Part shown: piece by piece, positions 46,674 through 55,045 of the stretch
How the letters are laid out: each line of letters begins with the position of its first letter
How positions within the stretch are numbered: position 1 is the stretch's first letter
Source of the DNA: DASCOT01 sp965197275
GTDB lineage: Bacteria > Acidobacteriota > UBA890 > WLXD01
DNA length: 64,000 nucleotides
Direction of reading: 5' to 3'
Assembly (NCBI GenBank): GCA_965197275.1
Contig: CBDAMQ010000030.1
Location: 1-64,000 of the forward strand
Made by a program: the position numbers and the translations under genes
The notes under the pieces: model-generated
Told to the model about the DNA's origin: nothing
Seen by the model: only the letters and a program-made list of their open reading frames with translations
Database searches by the model: none

Positions 46674-46685
46674 TCGGCCTACACC

Positions 46686-48551
46686 ATGGCGGTGATACGC
46701 GATCTGCAGGCGCTCGAGCGCGTGCTCGACGCAGGTCTCATCGAGACCGGGGTGCGTCGCATCGGCGCCGAACAGGAGCTCTTCCTCGTCGACCAGCAAT
46801 ACCGCCCAGCCCCGGTTGCCATGAAGGTACTGGAGCGCATCGACGACGATCACTTCACTACGGAGCTCGGTCGCTTCAACCTCGAAGTCAACCTCGATCC
46901 GCTCGATCTGGGCGGCGATTGTCTGCGCCGGCTGGAGCGAGACCTCGCCGCGCGCCTGCAGACCGTGCGTCGGGCGGCGTACCCGTCAGGAGCGCGCGTC
47001 TACCTCGGCGGCAGCCTACCGACGTTACGGACGACCGACCTGCATATCCGGAACATGACGCCACGCCGTCGCTACGCGGCGCTGAACGAGGCGATGGCCC
47101 AGGCGCGCGGCGGACCCTTCGAGTTGCACATCGAGGGCACCGACGAGCTCGCGTTGCGCCACGACTCCGTGATGCTGGAGGCGTGCTGTACCAGCTTCCA
47201 CATGCACCTGCAGGTGGGAGCGGAGGAGTTCGCACACCTCTACAACCTGGCCCACTTCGTCAGCGGCCCGGTGCTCGCTGCGGCGGCCAACTCGCCGCTG
47301 CTGCTCGGGCGCCGGCTGTGGCACGAGACACGCATACCGCTGTTCCGACAGTCGCTCGACACACGCACGGCGAGCTTCCATCTCCGCGAGCGCAGCTCCC
47401 GGGTGCACTTCGGCACCGACTGGGTCGATGAGTCGGTGCTGGAGGTATTCGAGGAGAGCATGGCGCGATTCCGAGCGCTGCTTACGGCGACGACCGACGA
47501 GGACCCGCTCGCGGTCTTGGATGCAGGAGGTGTACCCGAGCTTCGCGCCCTGGGTATTCACAACGGCACCGTGTACCGCTGGAACCGCGGCTGCTATGGC
47601 GTAGCCGACGGCGTGCCGCATTTGCGCATCGAGATGCGGGCCCTGCCGGCCGGTCCGTCGGTGGTCGACGAGGTCGCCAACGCGGCGTTGTTCTACGGTG
47701 CCGTGTTGGGGCTGGCCGACGAGGTCGACGACGTTCGCGGCGCGATCTCGTTCGCTGCCACGAAGGCCAACTTCCGCGGCGCCGCTGAGTCCGGCCTCGG
47801 CGCACATCTTGTTTGGCTCGGTGGGCGTCGGCTCGGCGCGGTCGCGTTGATCCTCGAGGAGCTGTTGCCCCGGGCGGCGGCCGGGCTTCAGGCGGCCGGT
47901 GTCGACACAGCCGATGTCGACCACTACCTGGGCATCGTCGAGGAGCGCGTCCGGCACCAGCGCAACGGGGCCAACTGGCTGCTCAGGTCCGTTGCATGGT
48001 TGCACGATCATGGCCGGCGCAACGAGGTGCTCACCGCGGTTACGAGGTGCTCGATCGAGCATCAGGAGAACGGTCTACCTGTGCACGAATGGCCGCGAGC
48101 ACAACTGACCGGGGAGGACAGCATGGACGTGGCGACCCTGACCGTCGAGGACTTCATGACGACCGACTTGTTCACGGTGCGCCCCGACGACCCAATCGTG
48201 CTGGTGGCGTACTTGATGGACTGGAAGCACGTGCGCCACGTGCCGGTCGAGGACGAGGACGGCAAGCCTGTCGGCATGTTGTCGAGCCTCGAGGTGGTGC
48301 GCAACGTCGTTCGTCACAGAGTGCCCGTTGATACGCCGGTCGGGGAGATCATGCTCGATCCGCCGCCCGCGGTGGTGCCCGGCACCTCGATCGGCCAGGC
48401 GATCGATATGCTGCGTCAGCATGAGGCCGACTGCCTACCGGTGGTCGACGGCGACAGACTGGTCGGACTGCTGACCGAGTACGACTTCATATACGTGGTG
48501 GCCAGCATGCTGCGCGATCGGGACGCGCCACAGCCGACCTCGTCGGATTAG
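46686..48551 (+). CDS. GCS2-like glutamate-cysteine ligase fused to a CBS pair
   Basis: About 621 residues. The N-terminal 480 resemble the GCS2/YbdK-type carboxylate-amine ligases: RRIGAEQELFLVDQQY (metal-binding E), ELGRFNLEVNLDP, MTPRRRYAALNEAM, SFHMHLQV and RIEMRALPAGPS. The C-terminal 130 form two CBS motifs, TVEDFMTTDLFTVRPDDPIV and VGEIMLDPPPAVVPGTSIGQ with VDGDRLVGLLTEYDFI, a module that binds adenine nucleotides. The fusion suggests that ligase activity is set by the energy state. ATG 46686 is preferred since the upstream open codons lie in repeat R3; GTG 46629 is also open. It follows usp closely. Confidence 0.85.
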   Translation: MAVIRDLQALERVLDAGLIETGVRRIGAEQELFLVDQQYRPAPVAMKVLERIDDDHFTTELGRFNLEVNLDPLDLGGDCLRRLERDLAARLQTVRRAAYPSGARVYLGGSLPTLRTTDLHIRNMTPRRRYAALNEAMAQARGGPFELHIEGTDELALRHDSVMLEACCTSFHMHLQVGAEEFAHLYNLAHFVSGPVLAAAANSPLLLGRRLWHETRIPLFRQSLDTRTASFHLRERSSRVHFGTDWVDESVLEVFEESMARFRALLTATTDEDPLAVLDAGGVPELRALGIHNGTVYRWNRGCYGVADGVPHLRIEMRALPAGPSVVDEVANAALFYGAVLGLADEVDDVRGAISFAATKANFRGAAESGLGAHLVWLGGRRLGAVALILEELLPRAAAGLQAAGVDTADVDHYLGIVEERVRHQRNGANWLLRSVAWLHDHGRRNEVLTAVTRCSIEHQENGLPVHEWPRAQLTGEDSMDVATLTVEDFMTTDLFTVRPDDPIVLVAYLMDWKHVRHVPVEDEDGKPVGMLSSLEVVRNVVRHRVPVDTPVGEIMLDPPPAVVPGTSIGQAIDMLRQHEADCLPVVDGDRLVGLLTEYDFIYVVASMLRDRDAPQPTSSD

Positions 48552-48573
48552 AGGCCCAGCGCTGACAGCGCGG

Positions 48574-49077
48574 CTACCAGCCGAGGCTGCCGTCGTGACA
48601 ATCGTGGCACAGCGTCGGCGTGTCCATGATCTCGCCATCGGGCGGATGTACGAACGGCAGACCGTTCGGGTCGTACGCACATGCGTCGCCGTGTCGTCCC
48701 TGGCCGCGGATGGAATGACACGTGCTGCAGGCCGACGACACCGTCCTTCCATCAGCGCTGACCATGTTGCCCGCGTGGCAGCGAAAGCAGCCGGCTCTGG
48801 TTAAATGTTGGTTGTTGTCGAGGTAGGTGTCCCACCGTACCTTCATTTTCGGCGACGGCGAGCGAGAGAAGATCGCCTGTGCGGTGGCCACGATCGACTC
48901 GCCGGCGAGCTCGGGCGTCCGCTTGAGGCTGGTGAAGCCGGACTCGCTGCCGAATCCGGTGGCGTGACAGGCGAGACACTCCGCGCGGCCGCGGTCGTCG
49001 CCCTGCAGCATCTCGAGCGCGGTGGCGTGCGCGGTGCGCTCCAACTTCGGTACTCGCGCAGGTGACACCGTCGACAA
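48574..49077 (-). pseudogene. multihaem cytochrome c fragment
   Basis: Four CXXCH sites are visible: CLACH, CFRCH, CSTCH and CHDCH, over about 165 residues, the pattern of periplasmic multihaem cytochromes (c554-like or related). The reading begins in the middle of a domain (RVPKLERTAHATALEML would normally follow a haem site), and no signal peptide is present. The upstream part is out of frame or deleted. Gene end without a start. Confidence 0.72.
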
Positions 49078-49272
49078 CCCGCGCGTGACCCGAAAAAACT
49101 ACGCGGTGGTGGGCGTTGTCGCCACGCTTTCCCCCGTAGTTACTTAGAAATCGTCGAGACAGGGCCGGCCGAGACGCGGCGGGCAATCGTCCGGGCGGGG
49201 GCTCATTTTGCTATACTTTCAGCAGGCTGCCACGATCACCAATGGCAAGCAGGCTCGCCCCATGCTGCTGAT

Positions 49273-49952
49273 ATGAACCGGCTCACGTCGCGCCTCGCGG
49301 TCTTGCTCGACGATGCACTGAAGCTGGCTGTGGCGCTATCGCCATCGGTCTGTTGCTGCTCGCGACGGTGGTCGTCGCCGGGATCGCTAGCGTGGTCGCG
49401 CTCATGTTTCCTGTAGATCGCGGGCGCGAGTTCCACGCCAGCGTGCAGGGCAACGGAGCTGGCGCGGTTGACCTGAGCCTGGGCAACGACCTCTTCGGCC
49501 TAGACCTGGGATTTACGAACATAGGCCGCAACTTCAACCCGGGGCTCGGCTTTGTGTCGCGGCGTGACTATCGTTCGTTCGATGGCGCTGTGAGATTCTC
49601 GCCTCGGTTCGAGAGCAGCGATTGGGCACGTTCGTTCGATCTCATCGGGTTCGGGACGTATCTTGAGGGCCAGGACGGACGCAAGCAAACCAGCCTTGCC
49701 TCGGCGTTGTCGCTGTTCACGTTCGAGTTCTGTGAACGAATCGGGTTCGCTTTCGATAGCACGTTCGAGCGGTTGGATGTCCCTTTCTTCATTCGGTCGG
49801 GAGTCAAGATCTCGATCGGCGAGTATGCGTTCAACGAAGCCACCGTGCTGGCAAATCCCAACATCGTGGAAGCGAATCGACAGTCCATTTCTCGAGGAAT
49901 GCCCCCGGTAAGCGCTCAGGATCGACCAGGACAGCCGCCGACACCCCTCTAA
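49273..49952 (+). pseudogene. membrane-anchored protein with DUF5916-like C-terminal fragment
   Basis: ATG 49273 gives MNRLTSRLAVLLDDALKLAV; one base is missing near 49335, after which GLLLLATVVVAGIASVVALM forms a membrane segment. The later part NFNPGLGFVSRRDYRSFDG and RFSPRF is like the barrel of DUF5916 proteins, in a much shorter form. The frame is open to 49952, where phage-like remnants begin. Likely a chimera or truncated gene; functional assignment is not possible. Confidence 0.5.
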
Positions 49953-49959
49953 GTGTCCC

Positions 49960-50112
49960 ATGCTTCGAGCCTGCTTCACGGCTGCTGCTGCCCTGCTTGG
50001 AACAGCGTATCGGCTGGATGTTGTCGCGGTCCCAGCAGCGCTCGGGTGCTCGGTGTGCAGGCTCGATGTGCTCGGCATCGCAGCCTTCGGATCGCTTCGG
50101 GGTCTTTCGGCA
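49960..50112 (-). pseudogene. second HNH-like remnant
   Basis: Minus-strand DAEHIEPAHRAPERCWDRDN is close to AEHIEPVHLAPESFWDRDN of the terminase remnant at 44221-45186. Only this piece of the nuclease is left. It sits at the left margin of the integrated element, where phage HNH genes are usually found. Confidence 0.65.
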
Positions 50113-50352
50113 TTTCTCGGTCATTTTATGCCCTCGAAATCGAGACTCAGAAAATAGCTTTGTTTACAACTCGGCAGGGGGTGGTCGGTATCCGAAATTG
50201 GCGTGGCTCTGACTTTTGATGCCCCCCGTTGAACAGGCATGCGCAAGCGTGCGCAGACGCCGGCCGGCAGCTCGCTGCGGGCCCCCTGCGCGCCACCATG
50301 GGGGACGGTTGTGGGCAAGCGCCCCTTGGGAACTCGATCAGCTGTGGACTGA

Positions 50353-50742
50353 ATGAGAGTTTGCGGGAGGAGTCCGACTGGGACGGGGAAACGGCCACCG
50401 CACGGATCCAGCCCTGGCACCGGGCCCGGGGCCGTGCCGCGCATCGCGAGGCTGGTGGCGCTGGCGATCCGCATCGAGAGGCTGATCCGGCGTGGACAGG
50501 TGCGGGACTACGCGCACCTGCCACGCCTGGGCTACGTGACACGGGCTCGCATCACCCAGATCATGAACCTCCTGTATCCGGCGCCCGTAGATTCAGGAGG
50601 CGCTGCTGATTCTGCCGCCCTCCGTCCCATTGATGCCGGCAGCCACTGGAGCCGGCAGCAGGCGAGGTGGGCAAAAGCGTTCGATGCGCAGCTGCAGCGT
50701 CAGCTAAGCAGTGCCATGCGACTCGACAACTCGTCGCCGTAG
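50353..50742 (+). pseudogene. small recombinase-associated DNA-binding protein, frameshifted
   Basis: The frame contains VPRIARLVALAIRIERLIRR, GQVRDYAHLPRLGYVTRARI and TQIMNLLYPAP, a sequence I know from small proteins accompanying site-specific recombinases in transposons. The normal continuation IQEALLILPPSVP is found after a one-base shift near 50592. No recombinase gene accompanies it here. Confidence 0.6.
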
Positions 50743-50839
50743 GTTCTCAACATCTCGGCCTTCGGTGCCCGGACCACCACCGATGACCTCGCCGGTGACC
50801 TGGAACGTTGGGCCCGGCGTACGATCGCGGCGGCATGCA

Positions 50840-51160
50840 TCACTGCACCCTCGCCGGGGCCAGGTACTCCGCGCTCCATCGGCATGAACTGCACAAGGCG
50901 AGATCCTCATCATCGGGCTGCAATCCAGCGTGGCAGCCGGGACACGTCCGCATCAGCACCGGTGGCTTCAGGCAGCCGATTGATCGGCTCCGGCGGTGAT
51001 TCCGGAGTGCTTCGAGAATTTCGTCCTTGTGAACGCGGATGGCCTCGAGCAACTCCGGGATCGGAGGGGACGCGGCACGCAGATGCAGCCTTCGCCCGTA
51101 TGCGTGCATGCTGATGCCTTCCGCCTGGGCTCGTAGGATCAATCGCTCTGCGACACTCAA
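50840..51160 (-). CDS. TubC-like N-terminal domain and zinc-ribbon protein of the integrated element
   Basis: About 106 residues. The first half, SVAERLILRAQAEGISMHAY then LRAASPPIPELLEAIRVHKD, has the shape of TubC N-terminal-type docking domains common in phage and plasmid operons. The C-terminal half carries TCPGCHAGLQ and LALCSSCRWS, a CXXC pair zinc ribbon. A TTG start at 51160 overlaps the primase stop (TTGA), which fits the coupled pattern of the operon; a GTG at 51175 is also open. Role unknown, perhaps a replication or packaging accessory. Confidence 0.62.
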   Translation of the reverse strand: MSVAERLILRAQAEGISMHAYGRRLHLRAASPPIPELLEAIRVHKDEILEALRNHRRSRSIGCLKPPVLMRTCPGCHAGLQPDDEDLALCSSCRWSAEYLAPARVQ

Positions 51161-53043
51161 AGCGAAACACTCCACTCGGCATCTGCCTGAGCCGGTTCCG
51201 TGTTCGGGGCCGCTGTCCCGGAACTGTTCGCCGAAGGCATCCTTTCAAGCGGTACATCCGGTACATCCGGTACAAGCCCCGTCGGCCGGGCATGGTCTGT
51301 ACCGGATGTACCGCTTGTACCGGATGAGTCGGTGGCGGGATGGGTGCTACTGCCCTCCTCCGGGGCATAGCGCTCCCACGCCTCCTCCAGGTCCCCTCGC
51401 TCGTAGCCGCGGACTTTCTCGCCGTCGATGCGGAGCTGTTTCGGCTTCACGCCGAATCGCCCCAGCTCGCATGCAAGCTGCCTGGTCGTGATCGGATTTC
51501 CGTGGCGCCACTCCGGCCACGGCCTTTCCTCAAGCTCCGCCAGTGCCTCGACGATGAACTGTGACGCGAGCCGATCCGCGCCGTACCTTCGAAACAGGGC
51601 GCGCAGGTCGACCAGCAACATCGTCCCCACCGAGCCCTCGTCCCGGCTGCTCACCTCGTGCAGAAGCGTGGCGGCCTTCCGGGCCTGCTCCGGCCACAGC
51701 CCTCCGGCAAGATCGGCGATCCCCAACAAGGGTCGCCAGTTGTCGGCGGCCCGATCTCCGAGTCCCTCCGGCACCTCGGGGTCCGCGGACCGTAGCTCAT
51801 CAAGGTGGTCGACAACCCAGCGCGCCGCCTGCCGCCGTAGGTGTTCAACATCGAGGCGATCGACGCGGAGCCGTTGTACCTGCTCACGGCTGGACTTCCG
51901 GCGCATCCTGATCTCGATGGAGCGGTCCGCCAGCGTCTCGGGAAGACGGCCAATAATGGCCACAGCCTTGGCCCCCCACGTGGAGAACTGCCGCGGCTCA
52001 TGATGCTCTCCCTCGCAGCGGATCACGAAGGCGTTGGCGCGGTGGTGGCCTGAGTTCAGGATTCCCCGGAGCTCCTCGCGTTCTTGAAGGAAGCTGTCTG
52101 CCTCGTCTATGACAAGCGTCGGGTTCCACTTGTCCACGGCGCGGAACAGCGCGGCGGGCGTCACGTTGGAGGCGGGGAGGGAGCGCGGTACGAGGCACCC
52201 GAGGATCGTGAGCAGCGTGGTCTTTCCACACCGCTTCTCGGGCGACGTGATGGCGAGCAGCGGTGAGACCTCAAAGGTTCCGTGTGCGTGGGTGAACAAC
52301 ACCCAGAGGGCCAGGGCGGTCACCGCTCCCTCCGGGAGCACCACGTACGAGGCGAAGCACCGGGCTATGCTGGCCAGCAGTTCCGCCCCATCCACAGGTT
52401 CCGGCCACGGCTCAACGTCCACGAAGGCCCCCGAGCCGTTGCTGCTCCCGGGTCCGTTGACGCCGTCCAGCTTGTGGAGCTCCTGCTGGGCGTTTTCGCG
52501 GAGCTTGTCGACAATCGACACGCGCCATCCGCTCGCCTTCGCGATCTTGTTCCGGAATGACTCGTACTCCTCGTCGGTCAGCTCGGCCAGTACCAAGCGG
52601 ATCTCGCGCGGGTCGGCATCGCTCCCACCGCGTCCACCATCATCCTTGTTGTCAGCGTCGTCCTTACCGTCTGGACGCTGCAGCCACGCGGCCACATCCT
52701 CCGCGGCCGTCTCCGGCGGTAGCTCGTCGGTTCCCTCGTCGATCGCCTGTTCGAGCCGTTTCACGAGGGTTCGCTTCCGCGGTGGCCGGTGCGGCGCGCC
52801 GTCGTGCTCGAACAGGTCGGACAGTTCTAGCTCGAGGGCTCGAACAACGTCCTTTGCAGCACATCCCGCGTGGCAGTGGAGCAAGACCCGCCCATCGGCG
52901 CCTTCCGTTGTTGACAGCGACGGATCGTGGTCCTCGTGGGCGGGGCACCGCGCCGACCACCTGTTGCCGGTGCGTTGCACGCGGTCTAGACGGTCGAGAA
53001 CCGCGCGGACAACATCGGTACTGTCGCTGGCCTGCGCACTCAC
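51157..53043 (-). CDS. phage/satellite primase-helicase (CHC2 zinc finger, DUF3631 ATPase)
   Basis: About 628 residues. The N-terminus has a primase-type zinc motif (SARCPAHEDHDPSLS, then LLHCHAGCAAKDVV). Mid-protein is a P-loop ATPase: AITSPEKRCGKTTLLTIL (Walker A), TLVIDEADSFL (Walker B) and GRLPETLADRSIEIRMRR, which is characteristic of DUF3631 helicase-like proteins. The C-terminus contains a Ser-Gly-Thr repeat encoded by an inverted repeat. GTG 53043 is chosen because it overlaps the previous stop as GTGA; the longer reading to 53109 does not. It probably starts replication of the element after excision. Confidence 0.87.
   Translation of the reverse strand: MSAQASDSTDVVRAVLDRLDRVQRTGNRWSARCPAHEDHDPSLSTTEGADGRVLLHCHAGCAAKDVVRALELELSDLFEHDGAPHRPPRKRTLVKRLEQAIDEGTDELPPETAAEDVAAWLQRPDGKDDADNKDDGGRGGSDADPREIRLVLAELTDEEYESFRNKIAKASGWRVSIVDKLRENAQQELHKLDGVNGPGSSNGSGAFVDVEPWPEPVDGAELLASIARCFASYVVLPEGAVTALALWVLFTHAHGTFEVSPLLAITSPEKRCGKTTLLTILGCLVPRSLPASNVTPAALFRAVDKWNPTLVIDEADSFLQEREELRGILNSGHHRANAFVIRCEGEHHEPRQFSTWGAKAVAIIGRLPETLADRSIEIRMRRKSSREQVQRLRVDRLDVEHLRRQAARWVVDHLDELRSADPEVPEGLGDRAADNWRPLLGIADLAGGLWPEQARKAATLLHEVSSRDEGSVGTMLLVDLRALFRRYGADRLASQFIVEALAELEERPWPEWRHGNPITTRQLACELGRFGVKPKQLRIDGEKVRGYERGDLEEAWERYAPEEGSSTHPATDSSGTSGTSGTDHARPTGLVPDVPDVPLERMPSANSSGTAAPNTEPAQADAEWSVSL
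51246..51317. repeat. perfect 20-bp inverted repeat with iteron-like units inside the primase gene
   Basis: CAAGCGGTACATCCGGTACA at 51246-51265 is the exact reverse complement of 51298-51317, spacer 32 bp. GGTACATCC occurs at 51251 and 51260 and inverted at 51304. It codes for a Ser-Gly-Thr repeat but could also form an origin, operator or cruciform. Confidence 0.85.
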
Positions 53044-53348
53044 GCCGCACTTCCGGGATCCGATGTCGAGTAGCACTCCCACTTCGCCACGAAGCGCTCC
53101 ACATCCCACGGCCGATGGCGCACAAGCCGACGCGACAAGCTTGTGAAGGGTGGTCCCGTGTCTTTCAAACGCCAGTCTTCAACGGTGCGCGGCGGCGCTG
53201 CACTCACTGGTGGACAGTCGGCAATCTCGGTGGCCGCCTCGTATTGATTCAGCCTCGGCCCTCGATGTCGCGGACGACAGTCCGTCTCGTGAGACCAGGC
53301 CTCCTGCTCGAGCGTTGCGATCGATGGCCGGCACCGGTAGAACGCCAT
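53040..53348 (-). CDS. HTH_17 / excisionase-like protein 2
   Basis: 102 residues beginning MAFYRCRPSIATLEQEAWSH; the C-terminal part PPRTVEDWRLKDTGPPFTSL with RLVRHRPWDVERFVAKW is the winged-helix pattern of MerR-like excisionase/AlpA domains. ATG 53348 is 1 base after the preceding gene's stop and its own stop overlaps the primase start as GTGA. It is therefore part of one coupled operon. Regulator or directionality factor; target unknown. Confidence 0.7.
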   Translation of the reverse strand: MAFYRCRPSIATLEQEAWSHETDCRPRHRGPRLNQYEAATEIADCPPVSAAPPRTVEDWRLKDTGPPFTSLSRRLVRHRPWDVERFVAKWECYSTSDPGSAA

Positions 53349-53349
53349 C

Positions 53350-53550
53350 TCAATCGTTTGCTCTCGATCCGCAGCGACAGCGGCGCAGGAACTCGTCGAT
53401 CTCGGAGAGTCGAAACCGGCGGTAGTGGCCGACTTTGTAGGAGGGCAGCGTGCCATCCTCAGCCTTGGCATAGACCCAAGACACCGGGACACCGAATCGC
53501 TGAGCGACTTCTTGGACGCTCAAGAGCCTGTCTTGTCGCGCCGACTCCAC
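53350..53550 (-). CDS. HTH_17 excisionase/AlpA-like protein 1
   Basis: 66 residues: RLLSVQEVAQRFGVPVSWVY, then GTLPSYKVGHYRRFRLSEID and EFLRRC. This is the full winged-helix excisionase fold with the typical PSYKVGHYRRF wing. GTG 53550 overlaps the stop of the XRE gene (TAGTG) with GGGAG 8 bases upstream. Such proteins bend DNA for excision by the tyrosine integrase or regulate it. Confidence 0.82.
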   Translation of the reverse strand: MESARQDRLLSVQEVAQRFGVPVSWVYAKAEDGTLPSYKVGHYRRFRLSEIDEFLRRCRCGSRAND

Positions 53551-53756
53551 TAGGGACGCTCCCGCACCTCGGTGTGCTTGATCTCCGCCAGCAGCTCGCA
53601 GGCCGGTACGCGCAGAGTTCTGGCCAGGCGTGTGAGCTGGGCGCTCGAGGGCAATGCACGACCGTTCTCGATCAGCGAGACCTGTGCCTGGTGCATGCTG
53701 ACAGCTGCAGCGAGTTGGGTCATGGGTCCAAGCGCGTTGCTGACGTTCCAGTTCAA
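53550..53756 (-). CDS. XRE-family transcriptional regulator
   Basis: 68 residues with an HTH_3 core: QLAAAVSMHQAQVSLIENGR and LPSSAQLTRLARTLRVPACE. It may begin at TTG 53756 or ATG 53723; the shorter form would lose part of helix 1. First gene of the leftward operon and next to the AT-rich intergenic region, the usual place of a phage-type repressor or antirepressor. Confidence 0.78.
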   Translation of the reverse strand: MNWNVSNALGPMTQLAAAVSMHQAQVSLIENGRALPSSAQLTRLARTLRVPACELLAEIKHTEVRERP

Positions 53757-53905
53757 CTTGATTCACTTCCCTACATCTATCTAAGAACTGTTGACTACAT
53801 GCCATGTGATCAATATCATGCTCATGTGCAGTCGTTAGTTCTAGATGATTTTTGTAACATAACCGTAACGACACTAAATAAATCGGGTCAAATCTGGCTA
53901 CTGAC
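53757..53905. promoter_or_regulatory. AT-rich divergent control region of the integrated element
   Basis: The only strikingly AT-rich stretch in the window, between the leftward XRE gene and the rightward zinc-finger gene. Plus strand: TTGACT at 53791-53796, 17-bp spacer, TATCAT at 53814-53819, a good sigma-70-type promoter. Several short palindromic bits (ACATGCCATGTGATC) could be operators for the XRE protein. Confidence 0.65.
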
Positions 53906-54853
53906 ATGGCAGACGACCTCATCCACTTCTGGTGGACCCGCGGGCAACCAGTTCGTTGGTGCAAGACCACGCAGGTTCTCGGGGGCATGTCAGAGAAGCC
54001 GCCGCGGCAATGGTGGCTCGTTCCAGGGCTAGGGGGCGATCAGTACCGCCCGCTACATGAGGAACTCGCGGCTTTTCGAGCCTTCGCAGAACTCGATCCG
54101 ACCAGGGACAACATCGCGAGCTTCGTCGGCAAGTTCGGCGTATTGCTTCACAAACACAGCCTCCTCTTGCCCGAAGAAGCCGTTCCTCAACCCACTCAAT
54201 TCGGGGAAGCCTTGGCGCTTTGGGAAGCGGAGACCCGCACCATGCGGCACCTCGTGGATGTTGCCGACGCACTAGAAAATCCGGAGAGACTCTCCAAGTG
54301 GATTAGCCACGAACCGCCAACAGGTGATATTAGCCAGGCGCTCGTGTACCGGCGGGAAGAAATAGTCGCCGAAATCGCGAGTGACAACTTCCGTACGTCG
54401 CTGCTCGGCTACATCGTGGGCGAGCCGCCAGATGTCGCGCTACCGAGGGCTGGGCAGTTCCTCGTTCAGCAGCATATCAACAGGCGCCTGGAGAAGTACG
54501 CTGCCCCAAGACTCCTGTACAGCCCGGAGTCCGACCAGCTGGAGTTGCGGCTCATGCCGACAAATCTCCTCGGTGCGTTGTGGCTGCAGTTCGCCCGCGC
54601 TGTGGAGGCATCCAAGACCTATCGCCGCTGTCGGGTCTGCAAGCAGTGGTTCGAGGTCTCTGTCGAGGGGAAGCGTCGACACAGCACCTACTGCTCGGAT
54701 CGCTGCCGAGTGAAGGCATACCGGGACCGGCGCAAGGAGGCTGTGGACCGGTCCGCGGCAGGCGAATCACCCCGTTCGATTGCAGAGGCTCTCGGCTCCG
54801 AACTCGATACGGTCCTCGGCTGGATCAAGGCACAGCACCAAGAGCCGAAGTGA
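53906..54853 (+). CDS. zinc-finger (CGNR-like) protein of the integrated element, function unknown
   Basis: 315 residues. The central portion resembles small ABATE/CGNR-type proteins: PTNLLGALWLQFARAVEASK followed by YRRCRVCKQWFEVSVEGKRR and YCSDRCRVKAYRDRRK (four Cys, one zinc site). The C-terminus has SIAEALGSELDTVLGWIKAQ, an HTH-like end. The family is common beside integrases but its job is unknown to me. ATG 53906 lies 86 bp downstream of the AT-rich promoter. First gene of the rightward unit that ends with the integrase. Confidence 0.7.
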   Translation: MADDLIHFWWTRGQPVRWCKTTQVLGGMSEKPPRQWWLVPGLGGDQYRPLHEELAAFRAFAELDPTRDNIASFVGKFGVLLHKHSLLLPEEAVPQPTQFGEALALWEAETRTMRHLVDVADALENPERLSKWISHEPPTGDISQALVYRREEIVAEIASDNFRTSLLGYIVGEPPDVALPRAGQFLVQQHINRRLEKYAAPRLLYSPESDQLELRLMPTNLLGALWLQFARAVEASKTYRRCRVCKQWFEVSVEGKRRHSTYCSDRCRVKAYRDRRKEAVDRSAAGESPRSIAEALGSELDTVLGWIKAQHQEPK

Positions 54854-55045
54854 ACGCTGGAGTCTGCTCACGAGGGGTCCATCTACGGGCTGGACCTGAC
54901 GGACGGTGCGAGACAGCGCTTTCAGAAGGTGAGCGGGGCCAGGCAGGCGAAGACGCTCAGCAGGTCACTCTCGAGCCCACGGGACCAGTATTGACACGTT
55001 GCGCGGGTGGCTGGAGTCCACCGCGGCGGATGACAAGGAGGGAGC

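Noticed and set aside
46629..46685. GTG 46629 as the certain start of the GCS2-CBS gene
   Set aside because: These codons lie in a repeat that also occurs without the gene, and family similarity begins after ATG 46686; left only as an alternative.
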